Part shown: piece by piece, positions 14,101 to 21,227 of the stretch
Layout of the letters: every line of letters starts with the position of its first letter
How positions within the stretch are numbered: position 1 is the stretch's first letter
DNA from: Candidatus Micrarchaeum sp.
GTDB lineage: Archaea; SpSt-1190; DYHY01
NCBI GenBank assembly: GCA_020723935.1
Contig: DYHY01000009.1
Span: forward strand, 1 to 21,854
DNA: 21,854 bases
Direction: 5' to 3'
Position numbers and translations under genes: made by a program
The notes under the pieces: generated by a model
Database searches by the model: none
Told to the model about the DNA's origin: nothing
What the model saw: the letters and a program-made list of their open reading frames with translations, nothing else

Positions 14101-14700
14101 ATGCCAGGTTTCGAACCGGTTTTCGGGAAAAGCGGAAGCGGCGCGGAAGCCCTCGCGATCGGCGCGAGGCTCCCCCCGTTCTCCCTGAAGGGGACGGACG
14201 GCAGGAAGCACGGCTCGGACGAGCTCTTTTCGGGGAAAAATGCGCTCGTCGTGATATTCTCGTGCAACCACTGCCCCTACGTCAAGGCCTACGAGGACAG
14301 GATCGTGGCGGTACAGGCCGACTACGCCAGGAAAGGCGTCCAGATAGTCGCGATAAACCCCAACGACGAGCGCACGTTCCCAGAGGACAGCTTCGAGAAG
14401 ATGGTCCTGCGCGCGAGGCAGAAGAAGTTCAACTTCCCCTACCTTCGCGACGAGACGCAGGAGGTCGCCCGCGCGTTCGGCGCGCAGAAGACCCCGCACG
14501 TCTTCGTCTTCGGCCCCGACAGGAAATTATCCTACCGCGGCAGGATAGATGACAACTGGGAGGATTCGGGGCGCGTGATGACGCGCTATCTTAGGAACGC
14601 CCTCGACGACATCCTCGCTTGGAGGAAGGTCGCCCAGCCGGAGGCGGAGACGATAGGCTGCAGCATAAAATGGAAGGGGCCGCAGGCTGGGCGCGGATAG
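14101..14700 (+). CDS. Cytosolic thioredoxin-like protein with CNHC site (AhpC/TSA-related)
   Basis: 199 residues, no signal peptide. IGARLPPFSLKGTDGRKH is the AhpC/TSA-type opening. FSCNHCPYVKAYEDR carries the CxxC (Cys55, Cys58), KTPHVFVFGPDRKL supplies the cis-Pro, and the C-terminal TIGCSIKWK is typical of a widespread peroxiredoxin-like 'thioredoxin family protein' group. It probably handles thiol-disulfide exchange or peroxide in the cytoplasm. It is one of three thioredoxin-fold genes in 7 kb. Physiological substrate unknown. Confidence 0.9.
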   Translation: MPGFEPVFGKSGSGAEALAIGARLPPFSLKGTDGRKHGSDELFSGKNALVVIFSCNHCPYVKAYEDRIVAVQADYARKGVQIVAINPNDERTFPEDSFEKMVLRARQKKFNFPYLRDETQEVARAFGAQKTPHVFVFGPDRKLSYRGRIDDNWEDSGRVMTRYLRNALDDILAWRKVAQPEAETIGCSIKWKGPQAGRG

Positions 14701-14706
14701 GGCAGG

Positions 14707-15042
14707 TCAGGCGCCAGACTCCAGGAATCTGACCGCCGAATACCTGATCGCGGAGGCCCCGTCATCCTCGGCCGCGGCATCCTCCCTGATCCTCCTCATG
14801 TTGGATGCGACGGCCTGTATCCTCTCCGAGACGCTCCTCCCGTCCCGCGCTTGGGCGCAGGCCTCCGTCACCGCGTACACCGTCTCGGGCGCCTCGTTCA
14901 TGAGCGACGCGTAGGCGCCAAGCGTCCTCGCCTTGTCCTCGGTCCGCTGCACGCGGCCGTTCTTGAGGTTCACCTCCGACCTTTCCAGCGGGACGAGCCT
15001 CTCGTAGGATATCGCGGGAAGGTCCATCCTCTCGAAATCCAT
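14707..15042 (-). CDS. Unrecognised 111-residue protein
   Basis: ATG 15042 has GGAG eight bases upstream, overlapping the TAG stop of the 489-residue gene, so the two are translationally linked. The protein is soluble and mostly helical, with blocks ISYERLVPLERSEVNLKNGR and YASLMNEAPETVYAVTEACA. It has one cysteine and no membrane segment or known motif. It is convergent with the CNHC thioredoxin-like gene, with their stops a few bases apart. It may act with the upstream membrane protein; this is inferred only from the operon. Confidence 0.7.
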   Translation of the reverse strand: MDFERMDLPAISYERLVPLERSEVNLKNGRVQRTEDKARTLGAYASLMNEAPETVYAVTEACAQARDGRSVSERIQAVASNMRRIREDAAAEDDGASAIRYSAVRFLESGA

Positions 15043-15051
15043 CCCAGACTC

Positions 15052-16521
15052 CTACATCGCCAAGCGCACGGCGCTCTTGTCGTACTTCGCCCTCAAGTAC
15101 ATCGAAAGGCCCTCGGCGAGGATCCGCGAATCCTCCTCCGAAACGCCCCCCGCCCGCCTCACCCTCCCGTACGCCGTCGAATAGCAGACGGGATCAAACG
15201 TCTCCCAGAGGCTCACCTCCTCCCCCGGCCTGCCGAGGAAGACGACCGCCGCGCCTTCGTCCTCCGAGGGCACCGCCGCCCAGCCCCTCCCCGCCTCAAA
15301 CGACCTCGATATCTCCCTGGAAGCCTCGGCTTCCGAATAACCCCTCTGCGACGCCGCCTCGTAGAAGATCTCGAGACTCGGGCAGAACAGAGGCTCGCTT
15401 CGCGCCCCCCTTTTCCCTGCCGGGGAAGATCCGTCCTCCCCCTCCCCGGAGCCCCTCCCCTTCCCCCCGATCCTGTCCTTGAGCTTCCTGAACGCGCCCC
15501 GCGCCTTGGCGACCGCCTTCTCCAGGCGCCCCGTGTACTCCTCCCTGGGCTCGCCCGATACGAGGTCGGCTGCGAGGCTTGCGAACTCCCTGTCTGTCGG
15601 CACCTCCCACCTTATGCAGTAGGACGCCGCGACGCCGGCGGCCAGGCCCCCGACTGTGCCGGCGGCGATCAGCGGGATGTCCGCCTCCTCGCCGAAGACC
15701 TTGCTGAGGAAGAGGCTGGTGAACCATCCGGCGCCGTTCGCGAGGCCGTATATCACGTTCTTCTGCGCGAGGAGCGTCGGATAGTCGCGCTCCTCGAGGG
15801 ACTGGTGGTAGATCCTGCGCGGGTCCAGGACGGCGTTGAGCTTGAGGCCGGCAGAGTAAGCCACGTTGGCTATCGGGAGGATGATCGCGTAGGATTCCGG
15901 AGCCGCGGCTATGAAGGCCGGCGCGGCCTGGATCGCGAGGACGCCGGCGCGCGCGATCGCGTCGTACTTCTTTATCCCGTCCTTCTCCTTGTCGACGTGC
16001 TGGAGGATCCCCATCCCCGCGAGGGTCCCGACGGTGAAGCCGATGCCGTTAGTCATCTGGGTTATTGCCAGGATCTCCGCGTCCTGCAGGCTCATCACAT
16101 GGCCCAGCTTCTTTGCGGCCGGCCATCCGGCGAGGCCGGCAAAATACGCAGAGATCGCCTCGAAGACGAGCGACCCCTTGAGGTCGTCCCTGGCCGACTT
16201 CCAAGTTTTCGGCGAATAGAGGACCTCGAGGACCGACCTGACGGGCCCCTTGCCCGTCTCCGCCTTCTCGAGGGCCGCCCTCCTCTCGCGCTCGGCGCAG
16301 TCCTCAGAATCCACGTAAGACTCGATTTCCAAGAGGGCGAAGAGGGGCGCGTCGTCCCTGAAGCGGGCGAGGACGCCCGAGGAATCGACGGAATAGCTCG
16401 CTATTTCCGGGCGGTCCCTGAGGTAGGCGGAAACCCTCGAGAACCCCTCCTCCCCGAGGGACGCGGGGATGCGCCGCCAGCTCTCCCCCCTCTCTTCCCT
16501 GTTGGAGCCGCCCGTATGCAA
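15052..16521 (-). CDS. Unrecognised 489-residue membrane protein
   Basis: No family recognised. The first ~110 residues are soluble and acidic. A central region (about 130-310) has five or six weakly to moderately hydrophobic, Gly/Ala-rich segments, including MTNGIGFTVGTLAGMGIL, AIQAAPAFIAAAPESYAIIL and LIAAGTVGGLAAGVAASY. A basic/Gly-Ser linker (about 345-375) leads to a second soluble domain ending KYDKSAVRLAM. No ATP, metal or protease motif is evident. Start is unsure: TTG 16521 is the only standard start before the conserved-looking region, with a box A about 35-45 bases upstream. It is co-transcribed with the 111-residue gene. Confidence 0.75.
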   Translation of the reverse strand: MHTGGSNREERGESWRRIPASLGEEGFSRVSAYLRDRPEIASYSVDSSGVLARFRDDAPLFALLEIESYVDSEDCAERERRAALEKAETGKGPVRSVLEVLYSPKTWKSARDDLKGSLVFEAISAYFAGLAGWPAAKKLGHVMSLQDAEILAITQMTNGIGFTVGTLAGMGILQHVDKEKDGIKKYDAIARAGVLAIQAAPAFIAAAPESYAIILPIANVAYSAGLKLNAVLDPRRIYHQSLEERDYPTLLAQKNVIYGLANGAGWFTSLFLSKVFGEEADIPLIAAGTVGGLAAGVAASYCIRWEVPTDREFASLAADLVSGEPREEYTGRLEKAVAKARGAFRKLKDRIGGKGRGSGEGEDGSSPAGKRGARSEPLFCPSLEIFYEAASQRGYSEAEASREISRSFEAGRGWAAVPSEDEGAAVVFLGRPGEEVSLWETFDPVCYSTAYGRVRRAGGVSEEDSRILAEGLSMYLRAKYDKSAVRLAM

Positions 16522-16555
16522 AGATCAGTCCCCCCGGGCCCGCAGGAGCGGTCGC

Positions 16556-16566
16556 CCTTTTTTAGC
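16556..16566 (-). promoter_or_regulatory. Probable box A of the 489-residue/111-residue operon
   Basis: Minus-strand GGCTAAAAAAG is the only AT-rich element upstream of TTG 16521. It also forms one side of the hairpin at 16561-16584, so its promoter role is less certain. Confidence 0.35.
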
Positions 16567-16589
16567 CTGCCAGCCGCAGGCAAAAATCA
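16561..16589 (-). terminator. T-run plus hairpin after the orphan membrane gene
   Basis: Immediately after the TGA stop (16587-16589) the minus strand reads TTTTTGCCTGC, a five-base loop, then GCAGGC and TAAAAAA. The GCCTGC/GCAGGC arms, bracketed by T and A runs, form a hairpin that could stop transcription. Its first 15 bases from CTGA repeat the terminator downstream of tRNA-Glu. Confidence 0.5.
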
Positions 16590-17446
16590 GCTTTCCCTGG
16601 CTTTCGCGTCTATCCCCAGGACCCCCCTCGACCAGATGTAGAGGACGCCGGGCAGGAGGACGAGGTAGATGGAGCGCACGAGGTTGAGCTTGTTGTACGT
16701 CGTTATCAGGTCCGCGAGGGCCGAGAAGCTCATCCCGAGCATGACGACGCTCCAGCTCTCCTCGAGGAGCGGCTCGCGCTTGTCGCCCGCCCCGAAATAG
16801 ACGAAATAGATGGAGAAGATCACTATCACGAGCATCATGTCCGCGATGGGGAGGCCGATGTGGAAGACCTTCTCCGGGAGGCTCACGGCCGTAGTTATCG
16901 CCTTGGTTATGACGAAGTTCGTCACGGCGACAGACATCAGGAGGATCACTATCGTGAAGGTCATCACGTGGCCGGCGGGGAGCGTCGTCTCGACCCTCTT
17001 TATGGTGAGGAGGGCGCCGATCGTGAGGAGTATGTAGCCGACGAGGTAGGATATCTCCGCAAAGGACGGGTAGGGTATTATCCCGAACCGCGCGAAGAAC
17101 GCGAGGACCGATATCTTGCCTGCGAGCCATATCCCCATGCATATCGCGACGAGGCACCACGTGGTGCCCTCGACCTCGTGGCCGACCTTCCCTTCCGAGG
17201 CGCGTATCGTCCTGTAGACCGCCGCGGCCGTGACGAGGGGCACGGCGAGGCGCAGGATTATCGCGTGCTTCTAGAAGATCACGTAGAGGAAGATGAGGAA
17301 CATGAGCATCAGCTGGCTCGCCGAATCGTCCGTTATCGACGGGCGCGCCTTCACTGCGGCGGCGGCCTCGTTCCCCTGCGCCGCCTTCCGAGGGGCGGCC
17401 GCCCCCCCACCCCCTTCTTGCCGGAATCCGCCTGCCGTGCGTCCAC
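16587..17446 (-). pseudogene. Multi-span membrane protein, interrupted near the N-terminus
   Basis: The intact part (GTG 17243 to 16587) encodes 218 residues with about six membrane segments. PYPSFAEISYLVGYILLTIG resembles the membrane sensor region of some histidine kinases and GGDEF proteins, but no kinase or output domain follows. Coding signal continues upstream: SASQLMLMFLIFLYVIF, an in-frame TAG (17271-17273), then KHAIILRLAVPLVTAAAV. Further up, a box A at 17471-17486 points to leaderless GTG 17446. That GTG joins the frame only if one base is added to the seven-C run 17402-17408. Two lesions could mean decay, or sequence error. If intact it would be about 286 residues. Confidence 0.6.
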
Positions 17447-17470
17447 TTTCCGCCTAGCCGCGCAGGCAGC

Positions 17471-17486
17471 CGTTAATTAATATTCT
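17471..17486 (-). promoter_or_regulatory. Box A pointing to GTG 17446
   Basis: Minus-strand GAATATTAATTAACGG ends 25 bases upstream of GTG 17446, the usual spacing here. It suggests the membrane gene starts well upstream of its longest uninterrupted frame. Confidence 0.5.
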
Positions 17487-17506
17487 CCTCTGGGGGCGGC
17501 GCGCAT

Positions 17507-17516
17507 TCTTTAAAAG
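17507..17516 (+). promoter_or_regulatory. Box A of the MgtC/DUF4010 gene
   Basis: TCTTTAAAAG lies 27-36 bases upstream of ATG 17543, supporting a leaderless start. It is divergent from the element at 17471-17486. Confidence 0.55.
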
Positions 17517-17542
17517 CCGCGCCGGGAGCCCCGGAAGGCAGG

Positions 17543-18805
17543 ATGGCAACCGAATCTTCCCTACAGTTCCTCTGGAAGCTGTTCCTGGCGCTCATGGTCG
17601 CCGTGCCGATAGGCCTGGAGCGCGAGAAGGCGAGGAAGTTTGCCGGCGTCAGGACGTCGCTCCTCATAACCGCCGTCGGGTTCTTCTCATCCTTCTTCGC
17701 AGGGACCCTCGGAGCGTCCTGGCTCGTGGGCGTGGGCCTCGCCTTCGCGACGGTGATAGCGGTGATAATGTACTACGCCCGCGCGAGGAGGGAGCGCCAC
17801 CCGGGCCTGACGACGAGCATCGTCTTCGTCCTCCTCTTCTGCTTCGGCGTCCTCGTGGACCTCGGGATGTATTTCGAGGCGATAGCATCCTCGATCGTCG
17901 TCACGTTCCTCCTGTCTGCCAAGGAGTTCACCAAGTCCGTCGTGAAGAAGCTCGAGGAAAAGGAGCTGGTCGAGGCGCTGGTCCTCGGCTTCGTCTCCTT
18001 CATCTTCCTCCCGCTCATGCCCAACAGGACGGTGGACCCCTGGGGCCTCTTCAATCCCTTCCTCTTCTGGACGATGGCCGTCTTCGTGATGGGCGTGGGC
18101 TTCGCGGGCTACGTCGCCACCAAGACCTTCGGCTCCGAGATGGGCGTCGGCCTCACCGGGATAATAGGGGGGCTGGTCTCGTCCCTTGCGGTCGTCTTCT
18201 CGATGGCCCCGCAGGCCGGGAGGGACAGGGCGCATTCGCAGGGGGCCGCCCTCGCGGTCACCCTCGCCTCGGCGACGATGCTCCTCCGGGTACTCGCACT
18301 CTCCTTCATCGGCAGCAGGGCCCTCTTCAACGAGCTCGTCCTCCCACTCCTCGTCGCGGCCGCCCTGGGGATGATCCTTTCCCTGCGTTCCCCATTGAGC
18401 CTCACGAAGAGGATATCCTTCGACCTGTCGGGGAGCTCGCCCCTCGCGTTCCGCTCGGCCCTCGAGTTCGCCCTCCTCTTCCTCGCGCTCACGGTCAGCT
18501 CCAGGTTCCTTGTGAGCCGCTTCGGGAGCGTGGGTCTCTACGTCGCGGCGGCGCTCGCGGGCGTCGCGGGCCTCAACGCGCTCATCGTCTCCTCCGCCTC
18601 CCTCGTGTCCGTCGGCGCGATACCGACGGAGATCGCCGCGGTGTCGGTGCTCGTCGGCTGCTTCTGCGCGTGCGCGGCGAACGTCGCCTTCTCGGCGCGC
18701 CTCGGCGGGAGGCGGTTCGCCCTGGGGGTCGGCAAGGCCCTGGCGGTGATGGCCGTCGTCTGCGCGGCGTCCGTGGCCCTCTTCTACCTGAGGTTCCAAT
18801 GGTGA
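17543..18805 (+). CDS. MgtC/SapB N-terminal plus DUF4010 membrane protein
   Basis: 420 residues with about 11-13 hydrophobic segments. The first part is an MgtC/SapB-type domain: KLFLALMVAVPIGLEREKAR, then FAGVRTSLLITAVGFFSSFF. The second is DUF4010: FGSEMGVGLTGIIGGLVSSLAVVFSMA, ending in paired helices to FYLRFQW. This fusion is widespread in bacteria and archaea at about 410-430 residues. MgtC proteins are linked to magnesium stress and ATPase regulation, but the function of the DUF4010 fusion is unknown. ATG 17543 fits the box A. The stop overlaps the start region of the hydrolase gene, so they form a two-gene operon. Confidence 0.9.
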   Translation: MATESSLQFLWKLFLALMVAVPIGLEREKARKFAGVRTSLLITAVGFFSSFFAGTLGASWLVGVGLAFATVIAVIMYYARARRERHPGLTTSIVFVLLFCFGVLVDLGMYFEAIASSIVVTFLLSAKEFTKSVVKKLEEKELVEALVLGFVSFIFLPLMPNRTVDPWGLFNPFLFWTMAVFVMGVGFAGYVATKTFGSEMGVGLTGIIGGLVSSLAVVFSMAPQAGRDRAHSQGAALAVTLASATMLLRVLALSFIGSRALFNELVLPLLVAAALGMILSLRSPLSLTKRISFDLSGSSPLAFRSALEFALLFLALTVSSRFLVSRFGSVGLYVAAALAGVAGLNALIVSSASLVSVGAIPTEIAAVSVLVGCFCACAANVAFSARLGGRRFALGVGKALAVMAVVCAASVALFYLRFQW

Positions 18806-19713
18806 GCGCGGGCGGAAGGAAGGCTGCGCAAGAGGAGGAATTCTCCTTCGACGGCGTCGGAGGGGTGAAGATCTTCGGGAACCTGATCCCACCCGGGGAC
18901 GCGACGCAAGTCTCCGAGATAATCCTCTGCCACCACGGCCTCTGGGCGGACGCAAGCTTCCCCCCCTTCCAGGACAGGCTGGTGCGCTCCCTCGCCCGCG
19001 AGGACAGGATAGTCATAGCCTACGACGCGCGCGGCCACGGGAGGTCCTGCCGCGACTCCGTCACCGGGGAATTCCGCGACTATTTCGACGTGGACGCGAT
19101 GGTAACGGACGTCACGCTCGCCCTCAACTTCGTCTTCTCCAAGTTCAGCCTCATAGACAGGAAGGGCCTGAGGACGGTGGTCGTCGGCCATTCCCTCGGC
19201 GGCTACGTCGCCCTGCGCGCGGCCGCAGGCGACCCGCGGATATCGCAGGTGATAACCGTCTCCTCGCCGATGTCCTTCCACGTGGTGAGGAGGGTGGCGC
19301 CCTTCAAGGATTTCATGGAGGCGCTCATCGTCGACATACCCCAGAGGATACACGACGGCATCGGCGACAAGGGGCCGATCTCCATAATGAAGTTCCGCGC
19401 GAGGAACGCGCGGGAGGCGGAGAAGAAGTTCCTCTCCGCTCCGCCCATCCACGACTTCGCCGGGAAGATCTCCTGCCCGGTCACCTTCTTGATAGGGGAG
19501 GAGGACGTCCTCATCGAGATCTTCGATACTAGGAAGGAGACGCGCGAGGTCTCGGCGATGATCCCGAGCTCGAGCATAGCGTCCGTGCCGGGCGAGCACG
19601 CGTTCCTGGGCGTGGAGGACATACTCGGGAGGCTGATCGGGAAGGAGATAGGGGAGAAGGGGAAGGAATGGCTCGCGCGCGAGAACCCGGCCAATTGGCC
19701 GCGAAAAGAGTAA
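18799..19713 (+). CDS. Alpha/beta hydrolase
   Basis: 304 residues from ATG 18799, which overlaps the end of the upstream gene by seven bases and has GAGGT a few bases upstream. HHGLW (45-49) supplies the oxyanion-hole region. AYDARGHGRS is the classic loop, GHSLGG (130-135) holds nucleophile Ser132, FLIGEEDVLIE the likely acid Asp236, and PGEHAFLG the His267. The substrate is unknown (esterase, lipase and thioesterase are all possible). It is cytosolic, as no signal peptide is seen. Co-transcription with the MgtC/DUF4010 gene suggests a membrane- or envelope-related role, by inference only. Confidence 0.92.
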   Translation: MVSAGGRKAAQEEEFSFDGVGGVKIFGNLIPPGDATQVSEIILCHHGLWADASFPPFQDRLVRSLAREDRIVIAYDARGHGRSCRDSVTGEFRDYFDVDAMVTDVTLALNFVFSKFSLIDRKGLRTVVVGHSLGGYVALRAAAGDPRISQVITVSSPMSFHVVRRVAPFKDFMEALIVDIPQRIHDGIGDKGPISIMKFRARNAREAEKKFLSAPPIHDFAGKISCPVTFLIGEEDVLIEIFDTRKETREVSAMIPSSSIASVPGEHAFLGVEDILGRLIGKEIGEKGKEWLARENPANWPRKE

Positions 19714-19720
19714 ATGGGTA

Positions 19721-19730
19721 GCTTAATAAG
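19721..19730 (+). promoter_or_regulatory. Probable box A of ssb with a long A-rich leader
   Basis: GCTTAATAAG lies about 80-100 bases before the possible SSB starts, implying a leader of about 55-70 bases. The stretch 19760-19822 is rich in A and unlike the GC-rich surroundings. CTTTTTTC at 19758-19765 might also end the hydrolase transcript. Confidence 0.4.
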
Positions 19731-19822
19731 GCCTTCCGGCGACACTCATCCAAGCGGCTTTTTTCTGAACAAAAGCAGGAACAAGCGAGCGACAAAACAA
19801 ACGAGCAGTGAACAGCAGCAAA

Positions 19823-20284
19823 ATGGAAAACGCAGTGAAACTGGAAACGATAGGTGTGAACTCCAAGGAGATAAACACCTCCGTGAAGGTTGTGGAAAAG
19901 AAGAACGAGAAAGACGTGGTTTCGAGGATGGACGGCAGCACGCACCGTGTGGCCGAGTTCCTCGTCGGCGACGAGACAGGGTGCATCGTTATGAGCCTCT
20001 GGGACGACGCGATAAACCAGATAGAGGCGGGGAAGACCTACGACGTGACGAACGCGCGCGTGACGGTCTTCGAGACCTCTATGAGGCTGAACCCTGGGAA
20101 GTACGGCAAGATCGTGCCCGCAGCGGCTGAGATCGAGACCGTGAACACGGAGAACAACCTCTCCGACCGCCATGTCGAGAGGCCGCCTAGGCCCTTCGGC
20201 GGACGCGGCGGGAGCGGCGGGAGCCGCTTCGGCGGCAGGCGCTTCGAGAGCCCCGGATCCCGGGGAATGCGCCAGCAGCTCTAG
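19823..20284 (+). CDS. ssb: Single-stranded DNA-binding protein, Sulfolobus-type OB fold
   Basis: 153 residues from ATG 19823; GTG 19808 is an in-frame alternative adding five residues. One OB fold covers about 7-110: INTSVKVVEKKNEKDVV, HRVAEFLVGDETGCIVMSLW, INQIEAGKTYDVTNARVTVF and MRLNPGKYGKI match crenarchaeal SSB strand by strand. After it comes a Gly/Arg-rich tail (RPPRPFGGRGGSGGSRFGGR) ending MRQQL, the flexible tail that contacts other proteins or nucleic acid. It would coat single-stranded DNA in replication and repair. Its A-rich leader and strong terminator suggest high expression. Confidence 0.93.
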   Translation: MENAVKLETIGVNSKEINTSVKVVEKKNEKDVVSRMDGSTHRVAEFLVGDETGCIVMSLWDDAINQIEAGKTYDVTNARVTVFETSMRLNPGKYGKIVPAAAEIETVNTENNLSDRHVERPPRPFGGRGGSGGSRFGGRRFESPGSRGMRQQL

Positions 20285-20304
20285 TCTAGAGGATTTATTG
20301 AACT

Positions 20305-20337
20305 GGGGCCTGCAAGGGCCCCGAATTATTTTTTTTT
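20305..20337 (+). terminator. Strong intrinsic terminator of ssb
   Basis: GGGGCC (20305-20310) and GGCCCC (20317-20322) pair around a six-base loop, followed by GAATTA and nine T residues to 20337. It lies about 20 bases after the SSB stop and is the clearest terminator in the window. Confidence 0.8.
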
Positions 20338-20339
20338 AC

Positions 20340-20359
20340 CCCGGGCGGGCCCGCCCGGG
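20340..20359. repeat. Perfect 20-bp GC palindrome
   Basis: CCCGGGCGGGCCCGCCCGGG is its own reverse complement. It starts two bases after the ssb terminator T run and ends about 20 bases before the pspC box A. It could be part of a bidirectional terminator or a dimeric protein's binding site. Confidence 0.6.
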
Positions 20360-20377
20360 CGCGCATTTTCCAAAAAC

Positions 20378-20387
20378 CCTTTTAACC
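20378..20387 (+). promoter_or_regulatory. Box A of pspC
   Basis: CCTTTTAACC lies 23-32 bases upstream of ATG 20410 and favours that ATG over the in-frame TTG at 20395. Confidence 0.5.
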
Positions 20388-20409
20388 CGGCCGGTTGCCT
20401 TCCCCCACC

Positions 20410-20643
20410 ATGCCATCTCGGAAGAAGAAGGCGGCGCGCGCGCCGCATCAGCAGCAACAGCAAAAGAAGCTCTACCGCTCCAGGACCGACAGAAGGATTG
20501 CCGGAGTGTGCGGGGGGATCGCGAAATACCTGGACATCGACCCGACAATCGTCAGGCTCATCTGGGTCCTCGCCGTCTTCATGGGCGGGATGGGCATCCT
20601 TGCCTACCTCCTCGCCTGGATAATCATCCCCGAGGAGCCCTAG
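20410..20643 (+). CDS. PspC-domain membrane protein
   Basis: 77 residues. A basic and polyGln N-terminus ([18 protein letters not shown]) precedes a compact PspC domain: [36 protein letters not shown], and a second hydrophobic stretch ending [11 protein letters not shown]. PspC proteins sit in the membrane and respond to envelope stress in bacteria; the archaeal role is less defined. ATG 20410 fits the box A. The next gene follows after nine bases in the same direction. Confidence 0.92.
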   Translation: MPSRKKKAARAPHQQQQQKKLYRSRTDRRIAGVCGGIAKYLDIDPTIVRLIWVLAVFMGGMGILAYLLAWIIIPEEP

Positions 20644-20652
20644 GATCGCCCG

Positions 20653-20925
20653 ATGCCCGAAGACGACCTGGGCGAGATAAGGACCGTCAACGCGAACAGG
20701 GAGAAGGTCCGCGCGCATTTCGCGCAGCTACGCGCCGGCGCCGGCGAGGGCTGGGGCCCGTTCAAGTTCAACCCGATGGACCAGAAGCGCCATGGGATGA
20801 TAAACTCCCTGGAGCTCGAATGCCTCGAGAAGGCCGGGAGCCCGTCCGCGAACGTCGACGAGCTGATGGCGAAGGCCGACAGGGAGATAGAGAAAGAAGT
20901 AGGCCTCCCCAAGAAGAAGGAATAA
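20653..20925 (+). CDS. Unrecognised 90-residue charged protein downstream of pspC
   Basis: Begins nine bases after the PspC stop, with AGGAT about nine bases before ATG 20653, so it is co-transcribed. It is soluble and helical, with EIRTVNANREKVRAHFAQLR, then GWGPFKFNPMDQKRHGMINS, and a Lys/Glu-rich end (EIEKEVGLPKKKE). No cysteines are needed for a fold except one in LECLEK; no known domain. It may be a cytosolic partner of PspC; this rests only on gene order. Confidence 0.75.
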   Translation: MPEDDLGEIRTVNANREKVRAHFAQLRAGAGEGWGPFKFNPMDQKRHGMINSLELECLEKAGSPSANVDELMAKADREIEKEVGLPKKKE

Positions 20926-20953
20926 ACTGGCTTGCTCTTCCCTTCAGTCCCCT

Positions 20954-21217
20954 CTAGCAGCAGCCGCAGCAGAACCTGCCGAGGATCCCCTTTATCACGA
21001 GGAACGCCCCGAACCCGATGAGTAGCACCGGGAGCCAGGGGGTGCTGGCGGGAATCCAGCCGTACTCCTTGGCGAGGAAGAAGAGCCCGACTAGGACAAG
21101 GAACACCCCGAAGCCGACGGATCCGCCGTGGTGGTGCCCCTTGTGCTGCGACCAGTCGTCCCCTTTCTTCTCGAACGCTTCCGCGCCCTTATCCTTTTCC
21201 TTGCCCTTGATTGCCAT
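20954..21217 (-). CDS. Small DUF5668-like (LiaF-type) two-helix membrane protein
   Basis: 87 residues. A charged, His-rich N-terminus (KGHHHGG) precedes two membrane segments: GFGVFLVLVGLFFLAKEYGW and WLPVLLIGFGAFLVIKGILG. This is the repeating 'LxLxGLxFL...WPLLLIxxG' pattern of DUF5668 and the LiaF transmembrane region. It ends FCCGCC, a cysteine cluster that could bind metal or be lipid-modified. It starts ten bases after the 173-residue gene and so shares its operon. It is convergent with the PspC unit, suggesting a joint envelope-stress theme. Confidence 0.85.
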   Translation of the reverse strand: MAIKGKEKDKGAEAFEKKGDDWSQHKGHHHGGSVGFGVFLVLVGLFFLAKEYGWIPASTPWLPVLLIGFGAFLVIKGILGRFCCGCC

Positions 21218-21227
21218 GCGTTTTCCC

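Noticed and set aside
14851-16641. A 596-codon plus-strand open frame opposite the orphan membrane gene
   Set aside because: It is Arg/Gly/Pro/Glu-rich with no domain signal, and it lies antisense to a gene with clear membrane segments. Long stop-free antisense frames are expected at this GC content.
17271-17273. TAG read as pyrrolysine in the orphan membrane gene
   Set aside because: TAG ends several other good genes here (stops at 2145, 4143, 6210, 15052, 20282, 20641 and 21228), and no pyl genes or downstream element are visible.
17687-18955. A 422-codon minus-strand frame opposite the MgtC/DUF4010 gene
   Set aside because: Charged low-complexity sequence with no motif; the plus-strand protein matches known families.
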